Notes: generated by a model from the sequence alone, not told the origin. A stretch of 64,000 nucleotides of DNA from Ensifer sp. WSM1721 (GCF_000513895.2 NZ_CP165782.1:2557501-2621500), one strand, 5' to 3'; shown: positions 30,270 to 38,044, numbered from the stretch's first letter. A program made the numbers and translations.

Positions 30270-30974
30270 ATGACAAGTATCGTCATAAAAAGCGCTATTG
30301 CTCTAGGCCTCGGAATGGCTTGCGGGCCGGTGCTTGCACAGACGGAGCAACCGGCCCAGGGACAATCCACCGAATGTCCCGCCGGTCAAGAATGCCCGCA
30401 ACCGCAAGAGGGCCAGCCCGACGCCCAAGGCGGAGCGCAGCAACAAGAACAGCCGACGGAGGGCCAACAACAAGACCAGACAACAGGAGGCCAGCAACAA
30501 GACCAAACCACGGGCGACCAGCAGCAAGGCCAGCCGGAAGGACAAACCGGCACGGAGACGCAGCAACAACAGCCCGATGCCGCCCAACAGCCTGACGCCC
30601 AGCCTGACACTCAGCAGCAAGGCACTCAGCAGCAGGACACTGAGCAACAGCAGGATCAGCCTGCCCAAACCGACTCGCAGCAGTCACAGGAGCAGACTTC
30701 AGGATCCTCCACCAGTGTGGAAGTGACGACAGAGCAGAAGACGGAGATCACCCAGATCATCCGCGAAGAGAAGGTGGAGCCCGTAGAGATTGACGTCGAC
30801 GTCTCGGTCGGCGTGGTGGTACCCGAGCCCGTCAGGGTCAAGCTGAGGCCACTGCCGCCGCGCATCGTAAAGATAGTGCCGAGATACGAGGGCTATCTGT
30901 TCTTCGTGCTGGCGGATGGCCGGATCGTCATCATTGAACCGTCGACCTATAAGATCGTCGTGATCCTGGCATAA
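30270..30974 (+). CDS. Exported Gln-rich protein with C-terminal DUF1236
   Basis: 234 aa from the ATG at 30270. A signal peptide (MTSIVIKSAIALGLGMACGPVLAQ) is followed by about 125 residues of low complexity rich in Gln, Pro, Asp, Thr and Gly, with near-tandem GQQQDQTTG units around residues 60-85. The C-terminal 80 residues are ordered: TEQKTEITQIIREEKVEP, then VPEPVRVKLRPLPPRI and YEGYLFFVLADGRIVIIEP, which is the DUF1236 pattern. DUF1236 occurs in small exported rhizobial proteins of unknown function, often stress-induced. A GGAAC-N18-TT promoter upstream suggests RpoE2 control. Likely an envelope or surface protein; the low-complexity part may be a flexible linker. Confidence 0.8.
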   Translation: MTSIVIKSAIALGLGMACGPVLAQTEQPAQGQSTECPAGQECPQPQEGQPDAQGGAQQQEQPTEGQQQDQTTGGQQQDQTTGDQQQGQPEGQTGTETQQQQPDAAQQPDAQPDTQQQGTQQQDTEQQQDQPAQTDSQQSQEQTSGSSTSVEVTTEQKTEITQIIREEKVEPVEIDVDVSVGVVVPEPVRVKLRPLPPRIVKIVPRYEGYLFFVLADGRIVIIEPSTYKIVVILA

Positions 30975-31071
30975 GAATACCGAGCGGCAGGGTCCGCCCG
31001 ATTAACGGCGGGCCCCCCTCTTCTATGAGAGTAGCGGCAATGCCCATCAACGATTCGGCCATTGCGAGGGG

Positions 31072-31110
31072 AAAAAAGCAGCCGAAAAGATCGAATCGAC
31101 GGCTGTTGCA
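31072..31110 (-). terminator. Terminator of tRNA-Leu
   Basis: On the minus strand GCAACAGCCG pairs with CGGCTTGC (5-bp core plus 3 bp past a bulge) and is followed by TTTTTT. It starts four bases after the tRNA 3' end. Confidence 0.6.
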
Positions 31111-31113
31111 GTT

Positions 31114-31199
31114 GGTGCCCCATGCCGGAGTCGAACCAGCACTCCTTTTGGGAACTCGATTTTGAGTCGAGCGCGTCTACCAATTCCGCCAATGGGGCT
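31114..31199 (-). tRNA. tRNA-Leu(CAA)
   Basis: 86 nt with a complete type II cloverleaf. Acceptor arms GCCCCAT and ATGGGGC are followed by A and an encoded CCA. The D arm carries GGTAGACGCGC. The anticodon stem CTCGA/TCGAG encloses loop CTCAAAA, giving anticodon CAA (reads UUG). A long variable arm (GTTCCCAAAAGGAGT) and T-loop GGTTCGACTCC complete it. The long variable arm and CAA anticodon identify leucine. Confidence 0.96.
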
Positions 31200-31227
31200 T
31201 AAGGCTACGTGATATCAGCGGCTTGGG

Positions 31228-31256
31228 GTTTACACGATCGTTTTCGCGGCGGTCAA
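31228..31256 (-). promoter_or_regulatory. Sigma-70-type promoter of tRNA-Leu
   Basis: On the minus strand TTGACC (31256-31251), 17 bases, GTAAAC (31233-31228). This would start transcription about 20 bases before the tRNA. Confidence 0.5.
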
Positions 31257-31412
31257 CCGCGAAGTTGCGATTTTCGCAACGGCAATCACAAAAGCGTGCT
31301 GACAAGGAAAAGCAGGGGGCGATTTACAGCGAGGTCGATCCTACATAATAAGGCGGCATCGTTTGAACATGTGGTGCCGGCGCCGTTTGCGCAGCCTGCT
31401 ATGAGGGATTTG

Positions 31413-31922
31413 ATGATCGACGCTTCCGTTGCACAACGCCAGCAACTGGTTTTTGCCGGGCTCGTCACGCTCGGCATGGCGGTGACCGTCGGCGGCGCGC
31501 TTGGTTTCGAGCACATCGGCGGCTACATCCCCTGCGCGCTCTGCCTCATGCAGCGCGATCCCTATTACTACGGCATTCCGCTCGGCATCATGGCTATTCT
31601 TTCAAGCGCCCTGAAGCTGCCGGCCTGGATCACGCGGACGCTGCTTCTTCTTGTCGCAATCCTGATGCTCGTCGGCGCGGGCATCGGCGTCTATCACGCC
31701 GGCGCCGAGTGGCATTTCTGGGAAGGGCCTTCGACCTGCGCGACGACGGCACAGGGCATTTCGTCCGATGTCGGTGATCTGCTCGGCGACCTCGACGCCA
31801 AGCACGCCCCTTCTTGCACCGATGCGGCGCTGCGCATCTTCGGTCTGTCCTTTGCCGGCTGGAACGTGATCGCGAGCCTCATTCTCGCGGCAATCGCCCT
31901 GCGCGGAGCCGCCAAGGCGTAA
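31413..31922 (+). CDS. dsbB: Disulfide bond formation protein DsbB
   Basis: 169 aa from the ATG at 31413, which has GAGGGA upstream. Four membrane helices are visible. The first periplasmic loop has the redox pair CALC (Cys41, Cys44) in YIPCALCLMQRDPY, the DsbB hallmark, and the second loop has Cys109 and Cys135. DsbB reoxidises DsbA and passes electrons to quinone. The preceding AWGL region (31209-31412) is open but has no homology and overlaps the tRNA promoter, so it is not included. No dsbA is in the window. Confidence 0.93.
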   Translation: MIDASVAQRQQLVFAGLVTLGMAVTVGGALGFEHIGGYIPCALCLMQRDPYYYGIPLGIMAILSSALKLPAWITRTLLLLVAILMLVGAGIGVYHAGAEWHFWEGPSTCATTAQGISSDVGDLLGDLDAKHAPSCTDAALRIFGLSFAGWNVIASLILAAIALRGAAKA

Positions 31923-31970
31923 TCCGATGAAAGCGACGGCGTCGCCGCAAGTTCAAACGGGTGCGTAGCC

Positions 31971-32528
31971 TTACGGCTGCAGCTCGACGTCCCAGTAGAG
32001 ATAGTCCATCCAGCTTTCATGCAGATGGTTCGGCGGGAAAAGCCGGCCGTTGTTGTGGAGATCCTGTACCGTCGGCTGGTAAGGCTTCTGGTGCGGGAAC
32101 ATGCCCGCCTGCTTCGGCAGCTTGCTGCCCTTGCGCAGGTTGCACGGCGAGCAGGCGGCGACGACATTTTGCCAGGTGGTCTGACCGCCATGGGCACGCG
32201 GGATGACGTGATCGAAGGTCAGATCATCCGGCGATCCGCAATACTGGCACTCGAATTTGTCGCGCAGGAACACGTTGAACCGGGTGAAGGCCGGGTGGCG
32301 CGACGGTTGAACGTAGCTCTTCAGGCAAACAACGCTCGGCAGCCGCATGGAGAAGCTTGGCGACGAGACGGAATGTTCGTATTCGGCAAGGATTGTCACA
32401 CGGTCGAGAAAGACCGCCTTGATCGCGTCCTGCCAGGACCAAAGCGACAAGGGATAATAACTCAGCGGCCGATAGTCGGCGTTCAATACAAGCGCCGGCA
32501 GGGCCTGAGGTGAGACTGCAATCGTCAA
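31971..32528 (-). CDS. HNH endonuclease family protein
   Basis: 185 aa. I chose the TTG at 32528 because TCAGGAGAG sits eight bases before it and homology begins at TIAVSPQALPALVLNADYRP; a GTG 72 bases upstream keeps the frame open but has no good ribosome binding site. The HNH/McrA zinc-type core is complete: CQYCG, FDHVIPRAHGG, NVVAACSPCNLRKG. Such stand-alone genes are near-universal in alphaproteobacteria and of unknown biological role, without a partner methylase here. It is convergent with dsbB. Alternative: DNA repair or phage defence nuclease. Confidence 0.88.
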   Translation of the reverse strand: MTIAVSPQALPALVLNADYRPLSYYPLSLWSWQDAIKAVFLDRVTILAEYEHSVSSPSFSMRLPSVVCLKSYVQPSRHPAFTRFNVFLRDKFECQYCGSPDDLTFDHVIPRAHGGQTTWQNVVAACSPCNLRKGSKLPKQAGMFPHQKPYQPTVQDLHNNGRLFPPNHLHESWMDYLYWDVELQP

Positions 32529-32634
32529 GCGTACTCTCCTGAGCGATTCGGCATCTGCATCTTCTATATTAGGCGCGTTGCGACAGGATTGTGAAGCCAC
32601 AAAGAAAAACGGAACAAAGGTTTCGCTTTTTTCT

Positions 32635-33282
32635 TCAAGGCGTCACAGGCAGCGCGTCGCGTCGCATTTCCTGTGCGTAATAGGCCCAGAAGAGCCGCGC
32701 GGCGACGCTGCGCCAGGGGGACCAGGAGGCCGCGAGCGAATCGATTTCGCTTGCCGTCGGGCGGATCTCGAGACCGAGCGCATGGCCGACTGCGTTCTGC
32801 AGGGCGACGTCGCCTGCGGGAAACACGTCCGGATTGCCGGCGCAGAAGAGCAGATAGACCTCCGCGGTCCAGCGGCCGATGCCTTTGATCGCCGTCAGCT
32901 CGTGGATCGCCGCCGTCGCCTCGACGTTGCAGATGGCATCGAGATCGATCTCGCCGGCGGCCGCCGCCGCGGCAACCCGCCTCAGCGTATCCGCCTTGGC
33001 ACGCGAAAGACCGAAGCGTCGGCAATCGTCGTCGCCGAGCGAAAGCACCGCGTCTACGGTGATTTTACCGAGCGACGTTTCCATCCGTTCCCAGATTGCC
33101 GCCGCACTCGCTTTTGAGACCATCTGCGAGACGATGATATTTGCAAGGCCGCGATAGCCCGGGTCGGTGCGTCTGAGCGGCACTGGGCCCGCCTTGTCGA
33201 TGACGTGCTCGAGGCGTGCGTCGAGCATTATCAGACCGGCGAGGCCGGCCTCGATATCCTCGTGTGTCCGGATGATCCGCAT
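32635..33282 (-). CDS. DNA-3-methyladenine glycosylase II family protein (AlkA-like HhH-GPD)
   Basis: 215 aa from the ATG at 33282, which follows a strong GGAGGG. The helix-hairpin-helix (LTAIKGIGRWTAEVYLL, near 118-134) leads into the catalytic-Asp loop VFPAGDVALQNAVG. This places it in the AlkA/MAG branch that excises alkylated bases. It lacks the Ada-like and N-terminal extensions of E. coli AlkA (282 aa), as expected for the short alphaproteobacterial form. It is divergent from gluQ; a RIME fragment fills most of the gap. Confidence 0.88.
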   Translation of the reverse strand: MRIIRTHEDIEAGLAGLIMLDARLEHVIDKAGPVPLRRTDPGYRGLANIIVSQMVSKASAAAIWERMETSLGKITVDAVLSLGDDDCRRFGLSRAKADTLRRVAAAAAAGEIDLDAICNVEATAAIHELTAIKGIGRWTAEVYLLFCAGNPDVFPAGDVALQNAVGHALGLEIRPTASEIDSLAASWSPWRSVAARLFWAYYAQEMRRDALPVTP

Positions 33283-33301
33283 GCGCCCTCCACTGGATTC
33301 G

Positions 33302-33385
33302 TTAAATCGCAGCCGACAAAAACATGCAGCAACCCAAAGTGCTACAGCATCCTTTGTGCATCTGCAAAGACGCATGGCGCCGTAG
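33302..33385. repeat. RIME-type element, copy D (5'-decayed)
   Basis: The left arm of the first palindrome is mostly missing (only TTAAATCGCAGCCG remains before ACAAAAACATGCAG), while the second palindrome is recognisable (GTGCTACAGCATCC, then TTTGTGCATCTGCAAAGACGCA and GGCGCCGTAG). It fills the 145-bp alkA-like/gluQ divergent gap. Confidence 0.65.
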
Positions 33386-33427
33386 AAAGCGGATGACGTT
33401 ATATCGCTTCCATGCCAAAGGAAAACG

Positions 33428-34312
33428 ATGCCGTCACCGCCAGCACAACCCGTTTTCCGCTTCGCGCCGAGTCCCAACGGTCTGTTGCATCTCGGCCATG
33501 CCCTCTCCGCGATCATCAATTACGAAATGGCGACGGCGGCAGGCGGCCGCTTTCTGCTGAGGATCGAGGACATCGACCGGACGCGCTGCCGGCCCGAGTT
33601 CGAGAGAGCGATCTTCGAGGATCTCGCCTGGCTCGGACTCCACTGGGAAGAGCCTGTGCGGCGCCAATCAGAGCACCTTGACGTCTATGCGGCGGCGCTC
33701 GAGCGCTTCAAGGTGATGGGTCTCGTCTATCCTTCCGTAATGACCCGCGGCGAGATCAGGGCGGCGGTGGCCGCAGCGGAGGCGGAAGGCGAGCCCTGGC
33801 CCCGCGATCCGGACGGAACGCCGCTCTATCCCGGTCGCGAGCGCGATCTGTCGCCCGACGAGCAAGCGGCGCTCATTGCAAGCGGACGAGCCTATGCCTG
33901 GCGCCTCGACATGGAAAAGGCGGTAAAGCATGCCGACGGTTCGCTCACTTGGCGGGAAACGGGGCGGGGTCCAGCGCACGAAACGAGCGTCGTCGCCGCC
34001 GATCCAGCCGCCTGGGGCGATGTCATCCTGTCGCGTTCGGACGCACCCTCGAGCTACCATCTATCCGTCGTCGTCGACGATGCCGAGCAAGGCGTTACCC
34101 ATGTCATACGGGGCCGTGACCTCTACCATGCGACATCCGTTCACCGGTTGCTGCAGAGGCTTCTCTCCCTGCCGGAGCCGATCTATCACCATCACCGTCT
34201 GATTCTCGGTCCGGACGGCCGGAAGTTGTCGAAGAGCAGCGAAGACACAGGGATCGCCACCTTCCGCGCCGCGGGATACACGCCGGCGGATGTCCGGGCG
34301 ATGATCCTTTGA
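33428..34312 (+). CDS. gluQ: Glutamyl-Q tRNA(Asp) synthetase
   Basis: 294 aa, the length of GluQ-RS rather than full GltX. Class I signatures: FAPSPNGLLHLGHA (HIGH-like) near 13-26 and KLSKSSED (KMSKS-like) near 264. It lacks the anticodon-binding domain, as expected. It adds glutamate to the queuosine of tRNA-Asp. The four-ligand zinc site of E. coli YadB is absent: the stretch reads VYPSVMTRGE where YPCFC is usual, and YPGRER where a YPGxC block is usual. The ribosome binding site AAAGGAAA precedes the ATG. yhhQ elsewhere in the window supplies queuosine precursors. Confidence 0.93.
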   Translation: MPSPPAQPVFRFAPSPNGLLHLGHALSAIINYEMATAAGGRFLLRIEDIDRTRCRPEFERAIFEDLAWLGLHWEEPVRRQSEHLDVYAAALERFKVMGLVYPSVMTRGEIRAAVAAAEAEGEPWPRDPDGTPLYPGRERDLSPDEQAALIASGRAYAWRLDMEKAVKHADGSLTWRETGRGPAHETSVVAADPAAWGDVILSRSDAPSSYHLSVVVDDAEQGVTHVIRGRDLYHATSVHRLLQRLLSLPEPIYHHHRLILGPDGRKLSKSSEDTGIATFRAAGYTPADVRAMIL

Positions 34313-34330
34313 TGGCACGACGTGTGCAGC

Positions 34331-35206
34331 TCAATCGTCCCGCGTCGGCTGGAAGCTGCGCATCACCATGCGCTTCACCCTGTATTTCAGGATCGCCGCA
34401 TTGATCTCGGCACCTATGATGAAAATTGCGCCGAGCATATAGAGGAAAACCAGCACGATCATGATCGAAGCGAGCCCGGCATAGGTTGCGACATAGTTGG
34501 AGAAGTTCGCAATATAGGTGGCGAAGGCGTAAGCGCCAACGGACCACAGCACGAGCGTGATCATGATGCCGGGCAGGACGTCCATCACTTTGCGGTGGCC
34601 GGCCGGCAACCACAGATGCGAGACGAGCAATCCTGCCGTCAGCATCACCAGCGTCAACGTCAGCCCCCAGCTCTCAACCGCTGCCAGCAGCGCATCGAGC
34701 CAGGGAAGCCACTCGTCCGCATTGCGCACGGCAAGCGGTACGGCGACCAGGAGAATGCTGAGGGCGGCGAGAATGAGCACTGCAGCCAGCACGAAGCCGA
34801 GGCTAGCTAGCCGGGTCACATACCAGGAGCGGCTTTCGGCGACCCTGTAGGCTCGATTGAGCGCGATCCTCAGCGCTTCGACGCCGTTCGAAGCGAAATA
34901 GGCAGCCGCGAGCACGGAAATCGTCAGCAAACTTCCCCGCGGAATGGTCAATACGCGGACGACCTCGTCCGCCACCGGCTTCGCGATCGATTCCGGCCAG
35001 GTATCGAAGATCAGGTGGACCGCCGTCTCGGCGAAGCGGTCAGCACCGAGAAAGCTTGCAAGCGCGGTGCCGAAGATCAGGAATGGGAAAACGGCCATCA
35101 GTGACGATAGTGCCACATGGCTCGCCATCGCCCAGCCATCGTCCTCGCTGAAATGCCAGAGCGCATCGAACACGACCTTCCAGATGATGCGAACGAATGC
35201 CGGCAT
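34331..35206 (-). CDS. YihY/BrkB-family inner membrane protein
   Basis: 291 aa from the ATG at 35206 with GGAGACGGA upstream; an ATG at about 35310 would add a low-complexity extension. Six membrane helices and the conserved blocks DDGWAMASHVALSSLMAVFPFLIF (shown in part: SSLMAVFPFL) and YAGLASIMIVLVFLYM define the YihY (formerly 'ribonuclease BN') family. The RNase BN label is historical and wrong for the family. Function unknown, often associated with the cell envelope. It is convergent with gluQ. Confidence 0.88.
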   Translation of the reverse strand: MPAFVRIIWKVVFDALWHFSEDDGWAMASHVALSSLMAVFPFLIFGTALASFLGADRFAETAVHLIFDTWPESIAKPVADEVVRVLTIPRGSLLTISVLAAAYFASNGVEALRIALNRAYRVAESRSWYVTRLASLGFVLAAVLILAALSILLVAVPLAVRNADEWLPWLDALLAAVESWGLTLTLVMLTAGLLVSHLWLPAGHRKVMDVLPGIMITLVLWSVGAYAFATYIANFSNYVATYAGLASIMIVLVFLYMLGAIFIIGAEINAAILKYRVKRMVMRSFQPTRDD

Positions 35207-35375
35207 TCCGTCTCCGATTCCTCCACCTGTCCCGCTTTTCGCCAGGACCAGCCGGCGTGGCGCCTGCGGCGGCTCGTAACCTCGATTCCGGTCCCGGCCG
35301 CCGCACATGCAATTCCATTGTAACCCAACGATGAATATGGGAAACGGGGCTTGAATTTCTACAGGAATCGCGCGG

Positions 35376-36209
35376 ATGTCCGATCGTCCAACCATCATCG
35401 TCACCGGCTGCTCGTCCGGCATCGGAGCCCATTGCGCCCGCGCGCTGAAGAACGACGGCTGGCGCGTGTTCGCAACCGTGCGCCGGCCCGAAGATCAGGC
35501 GGTCTTGGCGGCCGAAGGCATCGAGACCTTCATCATGGACTATACCCGTCCGGAGACGATCGCCGCGCTCGTCGAGGCCGTGATGGCGTTGACCGGCGGG
35601 CGGATCGATGCGCTTTTCAACAACGGCGCCTATGGTCAGGCCGGTGCGGTCGAGGATCTGCCGACCGAAGCCTTGCGGCTGCAGCTTGAAACCAACGTCA
35701 TCGGCTGGCACGACCTGACGCGGCGCGTCATACCGGCGATGCGCGCCCGGGGACACGGCCGCATCGTCCAATGCTCGTCCATTCTCGGCATCGTGCCCTA
35801 TCGCTGGCGCGGCGCCTACAACGCCTCGAAATTCGCGCTCGAGGCGCTCTCGCTCACGTTGCGAATGGAACTCGCCGGCAGCGGCATCGAGGTGAGCCTG
35901 ATCGAGCCTGGCCCCATCGCATCGAAATTCACGACCAATGCTGTCGCCTATGTCGAGCGGTTCATCGATCTCAAGAATTCCGTCCATCGGGTGGAATACG
36001 AGCGCCAGATGAAACGCCTGCGCGGCGAGAACAGGCCGGCCTCCGGCAAGCTCGGCCCGGATGCCGTTTACGCCGTTTTGAAACACGCTTTGACGGCACG
36101 TAGGCCAAGGCCGCATTATATAGTGACAACGCCGGCCAAGCAGGGCGCGCTTTTGAAGAAGCTCCTGCCGGCGGCATTGTTCTATCGCATCATCGGTCGG
36201 CTCGGCTGA
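35376..36209 (+). CDS. Short-chain dehydrogenase/reductase (SDR)
   Basis: 277 aa, classical SDR. The cofactor motif is TGCSSGIG near 10-17, the active site has Ser in CSSILGIV and YNASK near 150-154. The conserved NNAG is NNGAYGQ (82-88), typical of the YciK/'SDR with NNG' subset and probably without loss of function. Substrate unknown. It is followed by the HIG1 gene with 23 bp between, so co-transcription is likely. Confidence 0.9.
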   Translation: MSDRPTIIVTGCSSGIGAHCARALKNDGWRVFATVRRPEDQAVLAAEGIETFIMDYTRPETIAALVEAVMALTGGRIDALFNNGAYGQAGAVEDLPTEALRLQLETNVIGWHDLTRRVIPAMRARGHGRIVQCSSILGIVPYRWRGAYNASKFALEALSLTLRMELAGSGIEVSLIEPGPIASKFTTNAVAYVERFIDLKNSVHRVEYERQMKRLRGENRPASGKLGPDAVYAVLKHALTARRPRPHYIVTTPAKQGALLKKLLPAALFYRIIGRLG

Positions 36210-36232
36210 CCGAACCACAAGGGAATTACGCC

Positions 36233-36436
36233 ATGCCCAGTTTCTTAACCGGCCTGACCCTGATTGCCATGGGCCTGGTCGCGATCGTGCTTGTCCGCGG
36301 CCTGTTGAACATGGCGCGGCGCGGCAGCGGCAATACTTCCAACAAGCTGATGCAGGCGCGCATATTGTTCCAGGCGATCGCTCTCGTGCTGATCATGCTG
36401 ACGCTGTGGGTCACCGGTGGCGGCCGGCCGACCTGA
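36233..36436 (+). CDS. HIG1 domain protein (twin transmembrane)
   Basis: 67 aa: helix one 4-22 (FLTGLTLIAMGLVAIVLVR), a cytoplasmic loop with basic RRGSGNTSNKLMQARILFQ, helix two 44-62. This is the alphaproteobacterial HIG1/hypoxia-induced pattern, related to yeast Rcf1/Rcf2, which associate with cytochrome c oxidase. AGGGAA precedes the ATG. It lies between an SDR and a corrinoid adenosyltransferase, on one strand with them. A role in oxidase assembly is inference from the family. Confidence 0.75.
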   Translation: MPSFLTGLTLIAMGLVAIVLVRGLLNMARRGSGNTSNKLMQARILFQAIALVLIMLTLWVTGGGRPT

Positions 36437-36452
36437 GGATAGCGACAGCACG

Positions 36453-37031
36453 ATGGTCAGATTGAACAAGATTTATACCCGGACCGGCGACAACGGCACG
36501 ACCGGCCTCGTCTCCGGTCCGCGCCGCCTGAAGAACGATCTCAGGGTCGAAGCCTACGGCGCCGTAGACGAGGCGAACGCTTTTGTGGGCCTCGCACGCC
36601 AGCACACGTGTGATATTCCCGAGCTCGACGCGATGCTCATGCGCGTTCAGAACGATCTCTTCGATCTTGGTGCCGACCTTGCGACGCCGGACACGGGCGA
36701 GAAGCCGGACTACGAGCCGCTGCGGATTGTTTCCGCCCAGGTCGAGCGCCTGGAGGGCGAGATCGACCGGCTGAATGCCGACCTCGAACCTTTGCACTCC
36801 TTCGTCCTGCCGGCCGGCAGCACCGCTTCCGCGGCCCTCCACGTCGCCCGCACCGTCGCCCGGCGCGCCGAACGGCAGATGGTCGCGCTTAACGAGACCG
36901 AGAGCGAAATCGTCAGCCGCGAGGCGCTCGCCTATATCAACCGGCTTTCCGACTTCTTCTTCGTCGCGGCCCGCTGGGCAAACGAAAAGGGCCGTGCCGA
37001 CGTCCTCTGGGTTCCCGGCAAGAACAGATAA
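36453..37031 (+). CDS. PduO-type cob(I)alamin adenosyltransferase
   Basis: 192 aa from the ATG at 36453. The PduO-type N-terminal signature IYTRTGDNGTTGL near 7-19 and the helical bundle with SFVLPAG and ARTVARRAERQ are complete, as is the RLSDFFFVAARW block. It transfers the adenosyl group from ATP to Co(I)-corrinoid, making coenzyme B12. It starts 16 bp after the HIG1 stop. Rhizobia synthesise B12, so this fits. Confidence 0.93.
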   Translation: MVRLNKIYTRTGDNGTTGLVSGPRRLKNDLRVEAYGAVDEANAFVGLARQHTCDIPELDAMLMRVQNDLFDLGADLATPDTGEKPDYEPLRIVSAQVERLEGEIDRLNADLEPLHSFVLPAGSTASAALHVARTVARRAERQMVALNETESEIVSREALAYINRLSDFFFVAARWANEKGRADVLWVPGKNR

Positions 37032-37058
37032 GTTTCAGGCGTCGACCTTGGGGATCGC

Positions 37059-37850
37059 ATGTTCATACCGCTGCACGACAGAAACGATCTGAAGCACATA
37101 GACATGCAATATGTGACGATCACGCTGATCGTCATCAACATCGCCGTATGGCTCGTCACCGGACCTGTCGCGACGGAGGAATTCGCCAACGCCACCGTGC
37201 TCGGGCTCGGCTACATTCCAGCGCTTGTCTTCGATTACGCCGAACTCGATCCCTCTCTGGTAGTCGTTCCCGACGAGTTCACCTTCGTCACCTATTCCTT
37301 TCTGCATGGCGACTTCACGCACCTGGCGATGAACATGCTGTTCCTCTGGGTCTTCGGCGACAATGTCGAGGATGCGCTCGGGCACTTCCGCTTTCTGGTC
37401 TTCTACCTCCTCTGCGCGGCGGCCGGCGCGCTGGCGCATGGGCTGCTCGATCCTGCCTCGGAAGCGCCGCTGATCGGCGCCTCCGGCGCGATCTCCGGTG
37501 TCGTCGCCGCCTATTTCCTGCTGCATCCGAAGGTCAGGGTCTGGGTGCTCGTACTCTTCCGCATCCCCCTGCCGCTGCCCGCGGCCATCCCGCTCGCCTT
37601 CTGGATCGGCCAGCAATTCTTCATGTTCGTAGTCGATTCCGGCGGCAGTGTTTCCTGGAGCGCACATGTCGGCGGCATCCTCGCCGGACTTCTGCTCGTT
37701 GTCGTTTTGCGACGTCGCGAAGTGCCGCTTTTCGATCGCACGATCGTCACTCCACGTGCCGTGGAACATCGGACGAGGACGCCGGAGGAGACGGCTCCGC
37801 CCACCCCCGGCGCTGCGAAACCCTCCCCACATTGGGGTCGCCCGAGCTGA
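37059..37850 (+). CDS. Rhomboid-family intramembrane serine protease
   Basis: 263 aa with six membrane helices in the rhomboid core. The catalytic pair is complete: Ser in LIGASGAISG (near 142) and His in SAHVGG (near 205). The L1-loop region (FLHGDFTHLAMNMLFLWVFG) is conserved. It cleaves membrane-protein substrates in the inner membrane. The C-terminal 45 residues are Pro-rich and cytoplasmic. GGGGA precedes the ATG. It closes the SDR-HIG1-PduO-rhomboid rightward run. Confidence 0.92.
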   Translation: MFIPLHDRNDLKHIDMQYVTITLIVINIAVWLVTGPVATEEFANATVLGLGYIPALVFDYAELDPSLVVVPDEFTFVTYSFLHGDFTHLAMNMLFLWVFGDNVEDALGHFRFLVFYLLCAAAGALAHGLLDPASEAPLIGASGAISGVVAAYFLLHPKVRVWVLVLFRIPLPLPAAIPLAFWIGQQFFMFVVDSGGSVSWSAHVGGILAGLLLVVVLRRREVPLFDRTIVTPRAVEHRTRTPEETAPPTPGAAKPSPHWGRPS

Positions 37851-37973
37851 AACGCCGGTCGCGACTGCCCCGCTTCCGAAGCGATAAGGCTTGAATTTCA
37901 ATGGATTGCCCGTGCGGCGACGGCCGCACCGATCATCCGGAACGCTCCCGTCTTGTCAGAGCTTTTTATTACC

Positions 37974-37989
37974 TGTACGTAAACGTAAA
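37974..37989. promoter_or_regulatory. LiuR-like palindromic operator upstream of etfBA
   Basis: The sequence TGTACGTAAACGTAAA contains arms TACGT/ACGTA two bases apart. It differs at few positions from the TTTACGTnnACGTAAA pattern I recall for LiuR-type (MerR-family) regulators of branched-chain amino acid breakdown in proteobacteria. Its place 165 bp upstream of etfB fits, as ETF takes electrons from acyl-CoA dehydrogenases. Confidence 0.45.
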
Positions 37990-38002
37990 TATCATAGCGC
38001 GC

Positions 38003-38044
38003 GGTCATCGCGATTTGGCCTCAGGTCATCTCGATTTAACCTCA
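38003..38044 (+). repeat. 21-bp tandem direct repeat upstream of etfBA
   Basis: Two adjacent 21-base units start GGTCATC and end CCTCA (38003-38023 and 38024-38044), matching at 18 of 21 positions. Two helical turns per unit would place both on the same DNA face, as expected for paired protein sites. It lies between the LiuR-like palindrome and the etfB start. Confidence 0.7.

Noticed and set aside
30947..31192. 81-codon open frame beginning MAELVDALDSKSSS on the minus strand
   Set aside because: This is the classic false gene produced by reading through tRNA-Leu.
35585..35650. Altered NNAG (NNGAYG) in the SDR as a sign of inactivation
   Set aside because: NNG variants are common in this SDR subgroup and the Ser/Tyr/Lys active site is intact.
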